Positions 24,021 to 35,356 of a stretch of DNA of 64,000 bases are shown in pieces. The number at the start of each line of letters is the position of its first letter. Position 1 is the first letter of the stretch. The notes beneath the pieces were generated by a model. It had not been told where the DNA came from. It saw only the letters and a program-made list of their open reading frames with translations, and did not search any database. Origin of the DNA: Heloderma charlesbogerti (taxonomy: Eukaryota > Chordata > Lepidosauria > Squamata > Helodermatidae); assembly GCA_026122225.1 (NCBI GenBank), contig JANEZZ010000463.1:62001-126000 (forward strand), read 5' to 3'. The translations under genes were made by a program, and so were the position numbers.

Positions 24021-24108
24021 GGTGCTATCCTATGCATGTTTAGACAGAAAAAAGTCCTACAAATCCCAGCATGCCTAAACATGTCTAAACATGCATAGGA
24101 TTGCACCC
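24021..24108. mobile_element. PIF/Harbinger-like MITE (family H), 88 bp, TAA duplication
   Basis: It starts GGTGCTATCCTATGCATG and ends CATGCATAGGATTGCACCC, with exact TAA on both sides (24018..24020, 24109..24111). It sits at the 3' end of the CR1 copy that also holds the MITE at 23144. Confidence 0.85.
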
Positions 24109-24132
24109 TAAGGATCTCTTTTGCATATTGCA

Positions 24133-24171
24133 GAATTAATTAATTAATTAGTTAGTTAGTTAGTTAGTTAA
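24133..24171. repeat. TTAA/TTAG microsatellite
   Basis: Taat-type units change to tagt-type units (attaattaatta, then gttagttagtta). Confidence 0.9.
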
Positions 24172-24364
24172 TCAATACCATGCTTTTCATTTATGCCCTT
24201 GACAAGCCAATCTTCAGAGGTTGTTTTCCAGTTATCAGAGAATCCGGGTTACTGGCAGGTGGTCCCAATGTGCTTGTCCGGGGCCCTCAAAAAGGGGTTC
24301 CCCCAACCTGATGTAACAAGCATCTCCATATACTAGTCCCCTGATTTTTGTCTACTGTATGAAG

Positions 24365-24714
24365 CAGGGCTGGAGAACCTTTTTAGCCTAAGGGCCAAAT
24401 TCCATTTTGGGGAAGCTCCTGGAGGCTTGGGGGGCCAAAGGCAAACGGGGCAGGTTCAAAATAACAAACATACCAGCCTACTGCAGCTTCAAGCTCTTGC
24501 TGCCAGCAGCTAACCCTTAGGAGAAGCATTTCAACCTTTTAGGTTGGGCAAAAAGACTATACAAAAGCCAGGAAGCCACCAAACAATTGGTGATTAGGGG
24601 AAAGGGGATGGGGGCAGGGGCAGGGGGCAGGGCCCGCTGGGGAACCCTGGAGGGCTACATTGGGACCCCCCAAGGGCCTGACTTGGCCCCCAGGCCTGAT
24701 GTTCCACACCCTTG
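24365..24714. mobile_element. hAT-like MITE (family T), 350 bp, with target duplication
   Basis: It starts CAGGGCTGGAGAACCTTTTT and ends TGATGTTCCACACCCTTG. The flanks are GTATGAAG (24357..24364) and GTATAAAG (24715..24722), 7 of 8 identical. No coding capacity. Confidence 0.85.
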
Positions 24715-25551
24715 GTATAAAGCTTAGCCAGAACATGGAATATTCTTTGATTTTGTTTCTCAGGAGAAAAATTCAACTAAGCAGAAACGTGCTACTTTGG
24801 CTAGTAGTGACTAATGAAACACCCGGTGACAAATCTTACAGCTAAAATTATGGCCTTTACATGGCATGTTGACTTCAATGCTTAGGCTCTGAACTATTGT
24901 CTGAGCATCCAAGTATTTTATTGCAGGCTGCTGACGGTCCTGAACATTCTGATGACCCACTTTGACTCAGCTTCTGCGTTTCTGAGAGGAGCTGTTACTC
25001 ATAAGAACTTAGCTTCCATCTCCAACAGGGTCAGTTTTGCTAATTGAAAACATAGTAAAAACAAAAGTGCCCCCCAAAAGAATAACTAGGTTTTAGGTTC
25101 AAGGTATACTGTGATTAACTTATTCTTAAGAGGGTTAACCAGTAGGTTGGTGACCCATTCAACCCTTGCATTCACAGGTCCAGTTTGTGGACGTGCTGAT
25201 GTAATCTGTGAGAGTGAGGAGAACAGTTTGCTTGAATGTAGGAATTAGGAATCTTACTTTTATACCTTCTCTGTTGACTTGGCTATTTTGTTTGCCCCTT
25301 TCTGCTGCATGATGTGGATTTTTTAAAAAAAATTAGGTGCTCCATTCCAGATGGTAAAACCAGGGTTCGTTGCTTGCTACTTTCATGCCCCTACTCCTTC
25401 CTTTTCCACAGCAACCAGATTATAGGACTGGGTTTATCTTCTCTGCTCTTTAAGATTACCAGTTTTAGCCAGAACAGAATCAGATGGTGAGCCTGGCAAC
25501 ATCTGGAATTAAACCCCATTGCACGTTAAGTGACAACCCTGCTGCTCTTCC

Positions 25552-26486
25552 CAATCGTAGAATCACAGAGTTGGAAGGAAACTTGCAGGTCTTCCACTCC
25601 AACCTCTTCTCAGTGCAAGATCTGCAATGCAGAACGCAACTACGGCATCCCTGACAGGTGGGCGTCCAGTCTCTCTGCTGAAATACCTCCAGTGAAGGAG
25701 AGCCCACCCCCCACTGAAGCAGTCCATCCCACTGTTGAGCTGATCTTACCAGTGGGAAGTTTCTCCTGAATTTAGCCAAAATCTACTTCCCTGCCATTTC
25801 CCTCCATTGGTTCTAGTCCTGCCCTCTGAAGCAACAGAGAATAACTGTGCTCCATCTTTGGTGTGAGAGCCTTTCAAGATGGTTGAAGACCACTGTCATG
25901 GCTCCCTTTAATACTCTCTTCCCCAGGCTAAACATAACCCTGCTTTTCACATCTCAGCTCATCAGAGAGTTCCCAGTGCAGCCACCCTAGCTTCTTTAGA
26001 TGTCTCCCTTTTTTCCTTCTCATGGGAATGGTTTGTGATTGTGCCTCCAGTATTCCATTTTTTTTATTTTTTTTACTTTCCCCTCCCTCCTGAACTCTTT
26101 TCTCTTTCAGAATGTCTAGCCATGGGATCCTAACCAACTTTTCTCTGAGCTCTCTTAATTTTCCTAAAGTCCAGGGTACATGTCTGATTGTGCTTCTCTT
26201 TCACAATGCTCACTGTCAAAAATTCTAAGATGACATAATCCACTTTCTTCCAAGGTTCCTGCCACTTTTCTTCATCAGCCAGTTCTTTCCTGTTGATTAG
26301 GTTTAAGTCCCAGATAGCAGATCCCCTTGTTCCTTCCTCTACCTTTTGAGATAGGAAATTGTTGGCAAGACAAGTCCACAATTTATTGGATGCTCCATTC
26401 TTAGCAGAGCTGGACTTCCAACAAATGGTCCCAGTAGTAAGTCCTGGCCCCAAGATACTGAAGTTGCTCACCCATATATGGCTCAC
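25552..26486 (-). mobile_element. CR1-type LINE, internally deleted
   Basis: On the minus strand 26486..25943 encodes the stretch between endonuclease and RT (TCTLDFRKIKRAQRK, LDILKEKRVQEGG, GRHLKKLGWLHWELSDELR). This matches, piece by piece, the start of the CR1 at 21545. It is then joined directly to a CR1 3' UTR (25930..25552), so the RT is missing. Confidence 0.7.
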
Positions 26487-26489
26487 ACT

Positions 26490-27718
26490 CTAGCTAAGGC
26501 CCACTGGAAAACTTGTCTGCCTTTTCCCACAGCTACTACATTTCCTTGCCTTTTGCCTGATTTCTCATTACCTTTCTATAGCTTCTGGCTTTCTATCATT
26601 CTTGTACCCTTTGCGTTTCCCTTCTAATAAGGCTGAACCATATCAATATATAAAACCAAAGGGGAAAGCAAAAAGGTTCTTGGCCATAATCCATCACAGA
26701 CTTAAGCAAATCACCAGAGTTATTTAACTTTGAATTATACACTAAAGTATAGGCCGGTGTATGATTGAGTGGAGTTGTACAGAGGATCCTCTGTGCAACA
26801 CTAGTGAATCATACACCAACCTATACATTTGGCCCAGGTCTGTAACATTGGCTGATTGCAACAAGTTGGATTAAGATCATTTTGTTAACCAAATTAATCA
26901 ATTTCATGGTTTTGTTCTTGGTCTCTCTGTTCCTTATGTAACGTACGTGTGTGTGTGACTGGCAGGTCACTGTATGCTGAAAGTTAAGCAATCAGTTTTT
27001 CACAGAATTTGGTAGTGATGTTGGAAGTATTCCTGCAAGATAACCTTTCATTGATGAAATGCCAACCTCTCGAAGCCATCAGTGACCATCTACTGCCCAG
27101 AACTCTCCCATTCTAAGTATTCCCTGTTTTCCCTGATCTAGTGCTTCATGACCTAGAGCTTCACCTGCATTCTAAATTCTGGAACAACAAAATGCACATT
27201 TTTATGACAAAATTGTTTTCATACTCAGTATAACATATTCTGGTCAGCAGATTTGGGGTTTTCTGTTTAAGTTATACAGCTTTGAAAATTTATTACCAAA
27301 TAATCATATAACAAGCGGTTAGGTTATCAAATAAAAGAAAACTGTTAAAACGTTGACACCTTTCCAAGGTTCAGGATATACTAAATGTCTGAATGACATC
27401 AGCCACTAAGAATCTTAAATATGCAATTACTCAGTCCTTGACTTGCTTCAGAGCTGAATGGGAGCCTGATTAGAAAGACACTCCAAAGAGTGTTCTAAAA
27501 CCTTTTGAGCAGACAGAGAATCCTGTCCCGAATACTGTACATAATTACAAATTTCTCCTTGCCAATGTAGAATAGGAAGATACGTCACTGTGATTCATCT
27601 GTCGCACCAAGAGCTGTTATTCTTAACATGCTTAATTTAACCACCTGCGAGAACATTGCCGGATTTGTTCTATTAACTTACAGCCTTTTGCTCTCTTTTA
27701 TTACACTATAGTCTCACA
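26490..27718. other. intron, no gene recognised
   Basis: AT-rich, without long open frames. A short inverted motif near 26744 to 26825 (ataggccggtgtatgatt, aatcatacaccaacctat) may be another MITE end pair. Confidence 0.4.
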
Positions 27719-28040
27719 CAGGAGTGGGCAACACGTGGTCTGCACGCCACATGTGCTGCCCCTCCCCCTGGCCTTTTTTTATGGTGCTCACTGCTCAGCA
27801 AAATAAGAAGCGGTTTGCTGCCAACATTCCACAGGACTGCAGGGGCAAAAAAGGGACTATTTTGCTTAAAAACAAGGAGCATGAAGAGCATGAAAGGAAA
27901 ACTGGCTTTTTGGGTGCCATGCCTCCAAATTTCAGTGGCAAAAAAGGCAGCAGAGCAGCAACAATTTCAGTGGTAACAGACAGTCCAGTGGGCTGCAGGC
28001 AGGGGAACTGGCCCCCGGATCTGCTGAAGTTGCCCACCCC
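27719..28040. mobile_element. hAT-like MITE, other family
   Basis: The left end CAGGAGTGGGCAACACGTGG and right end GAAGTTGCCCACCCC are inverted. The interior is not related to family T. The open frames inside are not protein-like. Confidence 0.65.
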
Positions 28041-28044
28041 GATC

Positions 28045-29371
28045 TAGCTTTACATCTAGCCCATTTTCCTTGATAGGAGACAAGTGAGGTTTTTTTATGT
28101 CCAATGCAGGTAAAAGCAGCAGCTTAAAGATGCTCAGCATTGTTGCAGGTCATTTCTCTCTCCTTTTGTAACAGGCACCAGCAAATCAGCCCTCCTGCCA
28201 TCAAACAGTTTCATAATTATGCTTGTGTAGGAAGCAAAATGTGGTCCCTTTAACTGTGCAAGAAGAAAGGGGAGCAAGAAAGGAGCGGTAGAGTGGTTAG
28301 TCATCGCTAAAAAGAATATACAAGTCATTTCTCACTGTCTAAAAAAATTACTTAGAAGCTTAGTCGGTGCAGTAATAATGATGGATTTTGGAGCTGCTAT
28401 TCCTCTGTGTCTCCGTTTTGTCTCTAGGGATAGAGTTGGGGAGCGCTGTGATGAGGTGAAATTAGCACTCAGCAGGGAAGCTTTTTAGTTCTAAATAATT
28501 CCAGCATTTGGATTCTAGACTAAAAGTACCTTTTTGGTCTCTCCTTGGATTTGTGACATTTAAAAAATGTGGGTGGGAGATTTGAAGTGGGGGGAGTCAA
28601 AAACCTGGTGGAAGAAAGTGTGGAGGAAGAACTGAAGAAAAGCACACTCCCCTAAACCTACCAGAACAAAATTTACTATCCAAAAATAATCTCCAGGGAT
28701 CCAGAACTCACTAGTCAACCCAACACTTATTCAAGTCAATGCTGATGATCCCTGTACAACTCTTGTAGACTCGGTAGATACTGGTAAACCCCTTAGGATT
28801 ATTAAATTCAATATAAGCTGAAGCTCCTGTGCCTTTGATAGTTCTGAGGTTTCAGTGCATTTGCCAGCATTCATGCCTACAATTGACTGCTCCAATTGTC
28901 TACCTAACATTAATATCTCTTCATGTCAAAAGAAATCACCTACATCCTTTGAAAGCTGGACCCTTGGAAGCAAAACAGATTATTGCAGAGTATATAAGCA
29001 TATGCAGGTTTCTATATGCATTTATTCTGAGACCAGAATTTGGTGTTCCATTCTGCAAAATTTAGATGTTTAGAAATGCAGAAGCCACACAGCCCTGAAC
29101 TTTGGATATTCTTGGTTTTGCACAGCATTCTCTGTTATTTTGGCCTAGAAGCCATAATTTCCATTAGGGGGCAGCAAGTCAATATGACTGGTTAGCCAGG
29201 CAATTGTATGTTTAACTTTCCTGTCCCCCAAAATTATCTGGAGGAAGACAGGTGCCCATTAATCCGTTCTTTGCAAATCAGCACTTGTACTTGCTAATGC
29301 ATGTTGTTCTTTAGTGTGCAAGATACTCATACAGAATCATGGTTGAGAATATCTTGTTTCTTTATGTCCAG
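28045..29371. other. intron, no gene recognised
   Basis: Unassigned sequence up to the ADCY5 exon at 29372. No clear repeat. Confidence 0.5.
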
Positions 29372-29488
29372 CTTTTTCCAGCTCCACTCCAGACGCTTTC
29401 CCGGAAGATTGTTCAGTCCAGGACCAATAACACTATAGTCGGGGTATTCACCATTGTACTGGTTTTCCTCTCAGCCTTTGTGAACATG
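29372..29488 (+). CDS. ADCY5: ADCY5 exon: loop and transmembrane helix 9
   Basis: A 117-bp exon (39 codons, phase 0 at both ends) lies between tttatgtccag and ATG|gtacgt. It encodes the loop LFPAPLQTLSRKIVQSR and then the hydrophobic segment IVGVFTIVLVFLSAFVNM. The loop text is characteristic of the ADCY5/6 subgroup. The intron before it is about 14.3 kb and holds the second L2 copy and two CR1 fragments. Confidence 0.95.
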
Positions 29489-29555
29489 GTACGTTACATT
29501 GCCCTTTGCTGATTTAGCTTCACAGTGATTTATCAATACTTCAAAAACCATAGAG

Positions 29556-29889
29556 CAAGGGTAAGCAACGTGGTATCCGTGGGTACCAGTGCACCCCAGA
29601 CACCTTTCTTGGTCCCCACCTTTCCCACTTTTTACAAAATTAACACATTTTCTTACCAGCAGTTGGGATTGCTGTGAAATACATTTCTGTTGGTGCTGGA
29701 AACTGTGGGTTCAAAGCAATTATTTAATGTGTTGGGGCACAGCCCCCACTTCTGCCTTATTCTCTGTCTTTTGGGAAGGTTATTTATCCTTTGCCATGCC
29801 TCCTATGACAGACATATTGTGCTGGGTGCCCAAAATAGTTTCTCAAATGGTCAAACATGTCCACGGCTCAAAAAGGTTGACTACCCCTG
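29556..29889. mobile_element. hAT-like MITE with 8-bp flanks
   Basis: It starts CAAGGGTAAGCAACGTGG and ends AAGGTTGACTACCCCTG. The flanks CCATAGAG (29548..29555) and CTGTAGAG (29890..29897) agree in 6 of 8 positions. It lies just after an ADCY5 exon (ends 29488). Confidence 0.75.
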
Positions 29890-29985
29890 CTGTAGAGTAT
29901 TCTGCTCCTGGTATATGTGTGAGCAGGTGAGGTGGCAGCGGGCATAGTTCCAGTCACAGTAATTTCCCTAATCCCTCTAGCCCAA

Positions 29986-30112
29986 AGTAGTGCTCTCCAA
30001 AATGTTTTGGACTCCAACTCCCAACATTCCTGATCATTGGCTGTGCTGGCTGGGGCTATTCGGTGTTCAGGTCCAAAACATCTGGAAGGCACCAGGTTGG
30101 AGAAGACTCTTC
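29986..30112. mobile_element. hAT-like palindromic MITE (family P)
   Basis: Tctccaaaatgttttggact is matched in inverse by aggtccaaaacatctgga, ending accaggttggagaag. It is a diverged palindrome, so the borders are approximate. Confidence 0.65.
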
Positions 30113-30274
30113 TAACTAATCACTGTTACAACTTAACTTGTCCAATGGGCTGACCGTGCTTACGTCTGCAAAATACACCATGTCAAAGAACTGCTGTTCA
30201 TTCAACCAAATTTTGCACGCTGGAAGACTGAGCCTGAAATTCCCAGTGCCAGTTTCATGGCATATTAATTAAAT

Positions 30275-30615
30275 CAGGAGCGTTGAACCTCTTTAAGACT
30301 CAAGGCCAAATTCCATTCCAGATAAACTCTTGGGGGCTGCATTCCAGTGGTGGATAGAGCCAAATGCAAAGGAGACAGAATTCATAATACCCGCATATTT
30401 TAGCTTACAGCTCTTACTGCTGGTAACGAAGCCTTAGGAGAGGCATTTCAGCCTTTCAGAACGGGGAAAAAACTGCACAAAGGCCAGGAAACCACAAACC
30501 ATCAGTGGTTGGGGGGAAGGGGGTGGGTCCAGGGAAAGGGGGGAACCCCGGAGGGCCGATTTGAGATGCTGAGTGGGCCAGATTTGGCCCCCAGGCCTGA
30601 AGTTCTACACCCAAG
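30275..30615. mobile_element. hAT-like MITE (family T), 341 bp, perfect 8-bp target duplication
   Basis: It starts CAGGAGCGTTGAACCTCTTT and ends GAAGTTCTACACCCAAG. AATTAAAT lies on both sides (30267..30274 and 30616..30623), an exact 8-bp duplication as expected for hAT transposition. The interior agrees with the copies at 10933 and 24365. Confidence 0.9.
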
Positions 30616-30888
30616 AATTAAATGATCGGGGTTAGATGGAATTTGGGTTGTGGGAAGGATTAGATGGTATTTTTATACCTGCTAATCAGTCATTACTGTG
30701 CCCTCTGTTTATTGAATTGATGCGTCGCAAAATTGGGCCCAAGAGTTTTCTGTGCTGGCCTAGTTTCCCAGTGTGGAGAAGTACCTTTTAAATTATCTCA
30801 GCCTTGACATCTTAGATTACGTATTTTGTTAGTTTATTTTTTCCTTCTCCTTGCCTTTCTTTCATGTTAGTCTCTTGCTTTCTGCCAG

Positions 30889-31053
30889 TTCACATGCAGT
30901 ACCTTGGATCTCCTTGATTGTGTGGCTGCAGAGTATAACATCACCCCACATAGGGTGAACGTGTGCCATATTAGCAACTCTCCCTCCAACTACAGCCTGG
31001 GAACAGTGCAGGGACTCTGTGCTAGCTCCCAGCCAAGCTGCAACTTTCCAGAG
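30889..31053 (+). CDS. ADCY5: ADCY5 exon: first large outer loop of the second cassette
   Basis: A 165-bp exon (55 codons, phase 0/0) lies between tctgccag and GAG|gtattt. It begins FTCSTLDLLDC and ends SCNFPE. It shows two N-glycosylation sequons, NIT and NYS, and several cysteines (FTC, DC, VCH, GLC, SC), as expected for the extracellular loop between helices 9 and 10 of ADCY5. The loop differs more from mammalian ADCY5 than the flanking helices do, which is normal for this part of the family. Confidence 0.94.
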
Positions 31054-31125
31054 GTATTTTGTTTGAAGCCGTGCATATTTGTGTGTATGTTTAAAGGGTG
31101 TTTTTAAAAATGTGTGTGAACTACG

Positions 31126-31215
31126 AGTTGTATCCTGTTAGGCTTACTTAGACCACATTAAAATGAACGGGGCTTACGTTACTCACGACTCCCTTAAGCC
31201 CCATTCATTTCAATG
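31126..31215. mobile_element. H2-related MITE, diverged
   Basis: Gttgtatcctgttaggctta and gccccattcatttcaatggg keep the family outline next to an ADCY5 exon. Confidence 0.45.
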
Positions 31216-31482
31216 GGTTGACTCTAAGCAGTAGAGGCTGGTAGCTTCAGTTCCGGTGGGGCTATGGATCCATTCTAGGTTTCTGTCAGAACCATCCAGA
31301 ACTCTAAAGGAGCTATCCAAGGTTCTGAACCCATTTTGGGGATAGGGCTCAGCACTTTAGATAGCTTCTTTAGAGTTTTGGCTGGTTCTGACTGAAGCCC
31401 AAAATTGATGCATAGTCCCACCAAAATTGGACCCACCAGCCTCCACTGACTCTAAGGAGGACTAACATAAGATATAACCCTA

Positions 31483-33078
31483 CAGTCATGTGAAAAAGAA
31501 AGTACACCTTCCTTGAGTTCTATGGTTTTATGTATCGGGACATAATAGAAATCATCTGGTCCTTGGCAGGTCTCAAAATTAGGTAAATACAACCTCAGAT
31601 GAACAACAACACATGACATATTACACCGTGTCATTATTTATTTTACAGAAATAAAGCCAAAATGGAGAAGCCATGTGTGAAAAACTAAGTACACCCTTAC
31701 TGCTTCCATAGGTATGAAGAGGCTAAATGCTGCTAATCAAATGCCCTTGATTAATTGATCATCAGGGTGACCACCTCTATAAAAGCCAAAGTCTCAGGAA
31801 TTTGCTGGTCTCGAGCATTCAGGTGTGTGTTAACACAATGCCAAAGAGTAAAGACATCAGCAATGAGCTTAGAGAAGCAATTGTTGCTGCCCATCAATCT
31901 GGGAAGGGTTATAAGGCCATTTCCAAACAATTTAAAGTCCTCATTCTACAGTGAGGAAGATTATTCACAAGTGGAAAACATTCAAGAGAATTGCCAATCT
32001 TCCCAGGAGTGGACGTCCCAGCAAATTCACCCCAAGGGCAAACCGTGCAGTGCTCAGAGAAATTGCAAAACATCCAAGAGTTACATCTCAGACTCTACAG
32101 GCCTCAGTTAGCATGTTAAATGTTAAAGTTCATGACAGTACAATTAGAAAAAGACTGAACAAGTAAGGTTTGTTTGGAAGGGTTGCCAAGAGAAAGCCTC
32201 TTCTCTCTAAAAAGAACATGGCAGCACGGCTTAGGTTTGCAAAGTTGCATCTGAACAAATCACAAGACTTCTGGAACAATGGCCTTTGGACAGACGAGAC
32301 CAAAGTGGAGATGTTTGGCCATAATGCACAGCACCACGTTTGGCAACAACCAAACACAGCATATCAGCACAAACATTTCATACCAACTGTCAAGCACGGT
32401 GGTGGAGGGGTGATGATTCGGTCTTGTTTTGCAGCCACAGGACCTGGGCACCTTGCAGTCATTGAGTCGAACATGACCTCCTCTGTATACCAAAGTATTC
32501 TAGAGTCAAATGTGAGGCCATCTGTCTGACAGCTAAAGCTTGGCCGAAATTGGGTCATGCAACAGGACAATGATCCCAAGCACACCAGCAAATCTACAAC
32601 ACAATGGCTGAAAAAGAAAAGAATCAAGGTGTTGCAATGGCCCAGTCAAAGTCCAGACCTCAACCCAATTGAAATACTGTGGCGGGACCTTAAGAGAGCT
32701 GTGCATAAACAAATGCCCGCAAACCTCAATGAACAGAAGCAATGTTGTAAAGAAGAGTGGGCCAAAATTCCTCCACAATGATGTGAGAGACTGATAAAGT
32801 CATACAGAAAACGATTACTTCAAGTTATTGCTGCTAAAGGTGGTTCTACAAGCTATTGAATCATAAGGTGTACTTAGTTTTTCACACATGGCTTCTCCAT
32901 TTTGGCTTTATTTCTGTAAAATAAATAATGACATGGTGTAATATGTCATGTGTTGTTGTTCATCTGAGGTTGTATTTACCTAACTTTAAGACCTGCTAAG
33001 GACCAGATGATTTTTATTATGTCCTGATACGTAAAACCATCGAACTCAAAAGGGTCTACTTTCTTTTTCACATGATTG
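31483..33078 (+). mobile_element. Tc1-type transposon, complete with long inverted repeats
   Basis: Both ends read CARTCATGTGAAAAAGAAAG and are flanked by TA (31481..31482, 33079..33080). The inverted repeats are about 213 bp (31483..31696 and 32866..33078). They hold a second copy of the end-like motif (gtgtgaaaaactaagtacac) at their inner border, an IR/DR-like arrangement. The transposase lies between them. Element length is 1596 bp. Confidence 0.92.
31838..32781 (+). pseudogene. Tc1 transposase, inactive (one frameshift, two stops)
   Basis: The ATG is at 31838 (MPKSKDISNELREAIVAAH). A one-base loss near 31940 shifts the frame. It then runs KWKTFKRIANLPRSGRPSK, DSTIRKRLNK and stop (32164), LLSKKNMAARLRFA, WTDETKVEMFG, VKHGGGGVMI and stop (32527), then [29 protein letters not shown] and its natural stop at 32779. 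The catalytic residues are Asp of WTDET, Asp of QQDND and Glu of NPIE with 34 residues between the last two (DD34E), so the active site itself is intact. Confidence 0.92.
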
Positions 33079-33081
33079 TAT

Positions 33082-33190
33082 ATATGAAGCTACTTTATGC
33101 TGAGTCAGACAGTTTGTCCAGCTGGCCCAGTATTGCCCACCCTGACTGGCAGCGGCCTTCCTAGGCCTGCTACCTAAGATCCTTCATTCA
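33082..33190 (-). mobile_element. tRNA-type SINE, 3' part, reverse orientation
   Basis: Gaagctactttatgctgagt, cagacagtttgtccagctgg and actggcagcggccttcctag form the reverse complement of the 3' part of the SINE at 55460. It directly abuts the Tc1 element end. Confidence 0.6.
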
Positions 33191-33230
33191 GCCTGGTACT
33201 TCCTCCATGTAATGGGTTTCACATTGGATG

Positions 33231-33330
33231 CAACCAATGTTAAACCCATTGTCCCATTCATTTCATGAAACTTGTCCCATGAATTTCAATGGGCCTACCG
33301 TAAGTAGGACTAACATTGGATGCAACCCGG
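33231..33330. mobile_element. H2-related MITE with TTGGATGCAACC ends
   Basis: Cattggatgcaaccaatg on the left and taacattggatgcaaccc on the right, with atttcaatgggcctaccgta in the centre. Confidence 0.5.
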
Positions 33331-33556
33331 TATTCTCTGCCTCTGAGTGATGATCCCTCCTTTTATATTGTATAGAAGTAATTCTATATATTACATAGAA
33401 TGAGGTGGCAGAATGCTCAGATTTACTGCTTCAGACTACAAGCGGGATAGGCATATTTTTGAATGCTGACCCATGTAATAAACTTTCTACATGTAGCCCT
33501 ATTCTGATTTGCTACTTTATGCCATGAACTGGAAGCTCTACTGAAGGGCAGCATAA

Positions 33557-33646
33557 GGCTGCAATCGTATGCACACTTACCTAGAAGTAAATCAAATTCA
33601 ACTCAGTGGGGCGTACTTCTGAGTGGACCTGAACAGGATTATATTG
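33557..33646. mobile_element. Harbinger-like MITE (family H2), TAA duplication
   Basis: The ends are GGCTGCAATCGTATGCACAC and GGATTATATTG with TAA on both sides (33554..33556, 33647..33649). The centre reads aactcagtggggcgtacttctg. The ends resemble family H, but the interior is different. Confidence 0.7.
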
Positions 33647-33649
33647 TAA

Positions 33650-34460
33650 ATGTCCTGAATTTTAAAAAGAAACAATAAACTAATAAACCAATGAATGCAT
33701 GTTTAGACACAAACATCTCACAAAACTATATACATACATCTCACAAAACTTAAGGGTAGTCTTTTAAAAGGGGGTGGTTATATTTCTGATAGCCAGTGTA
33801 CTATGCAGGTGTTGGTTTTCTGTATCACTACTTTTGAGATGTATGCAATTTTGTTATAGGAAGAGCAACATAGTTGCTGTGTGTGTGTTTTAAAAAGAAC
33901 AGTTATTCAATAAGCAAATCTCTGAACACATGGTTTTTCTGGGGAAAAGTGTGTTTACATTATTTTGAATGTGTCATAACCTGCAGGTGTATATAGTCAT
34001 TTTTCTTAAAAGTCATATGAGAAACAGCCCTTGCTTACTATAATTTACTCCAGGGCTGGTGGAAATAGAACTCATGAACCAAGAGAAAGACATCAATTCC
34101 CTGTAATGGAGGCCTGCTCAACCTCTGACCTGGCAAGCTAAATATATCCAGCTAGAACGTGATGCTTCTTCCTCCTACACATTGCCAAAAAAGAGGAGAT
34201 GCATCAACAAAAAAGAGGACAAAATTGGACACCAGTTTGCATAACATACTAATTTATAAAGAGAGATGCAACTTTAGAAATAATAACTATAATTTAAATA
34301 GCAATACAATACTTCTCACCATAGTGGGGAAGACTGACCAGCTGATCTGTGTGCCTGCTCATTCTGCTCTCCAGGCGCTAACTATGGATGCACAACTTCA
34401 AGGCCTCTCCCTGCTCGGCCTTCTGATGGTTCTTTATCTTTAAACCTGATTTGAGCTGGA
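33650..34460. other. intron, no gene recognised
   Basis: AT-rich, with one 94-codon frame (34159..34443) of no recognisable kind. Confidence 0.5.
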
Positions 34461-34520
34461 CAGCCCTTCCAAGAGAGGGCTGTCCTCTGGCAGCCCTTCC
34501 AAGAGAGGACTGTCCTCTGT
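34461..34520 (+). repeat. 30-bp tandem duplication
   Basis: Two units of about 30 bp, each beginning cagcccttccaagagag and followed by ctgtcctctg, sit just upstream of repeat R. Confidence 0.9.
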
Positions 34521-34599
34521 AAAATTGGCCACCTGGCCTCCTCCTCTTTGCAGACCCCGGACAGTATCCAATGGAGTGCTTGCATCTCCGCTGATTCCT

Positions 34600-34900
34600 T
34601 TCCGCAAGTGGTGGGTCCTGCCAATTCTGTTGCACAAGTGGGACCCATCACTTACATAAAGGAGATTTAGCTCTTCCTAAAGAAAGCCCTGAAACAAGCG
34701 GAAACACCCATTTCTGGAAGGAGGCAAGTTGGTGGAGCTCCCTTATGCGAGCTCCACCAACCTGCCTGATTTTGGGTTGCCCTGGAAGTGCTAAATTGCC
34801 ATTGTGCAAGCAGTATGGGCCACTTGTGCAACACAGTTGGCGGGGTGCAGGAGAATTGGTGGGGGCACAAGCACCCTGTTGGATTCTTCCCCCAGACAGG
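34600..34900 (+). repeat. interspersed repeat family R
   Basis: Cacaagtgggacccatcact, gccctgaaacaagcgg, catttctggaaggaggcaag and aagtgctaaattgcc occur in the same order at 38935..39245. The type of element is not recognised. It has internal inverted parts (ggtggagctccc, gggagctccacc-like). Confidence 0.7.
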
Positions 34901-35125
34901 GAGCAAAATGAGTTGGCAGCAAGGCGCCATGCATGGGCTGGTGAGATCCATTTGGCTTGGTGGGTCAGAGTGCGTGCAGGCCTATTAGAAGCTAAGCAAG
35001 TCAAAGGGGTCAGCCGCACTATAAGGATCGATTAAAGTTGATGAGTATTAATATGTAACTAGGATTATTTCTTCTTAACGAGTCTTTGTAGCACTGCTTA
35101 TTTGGCATTTGCTCATCTTTACTGA

Positions 35126-35356
<231 letters not shown>

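Noticed and set aside
26744..26825. Short inverted motif around caccggcctata
   Set aside because: Too short and no further copy in the window, so not listed as an element.
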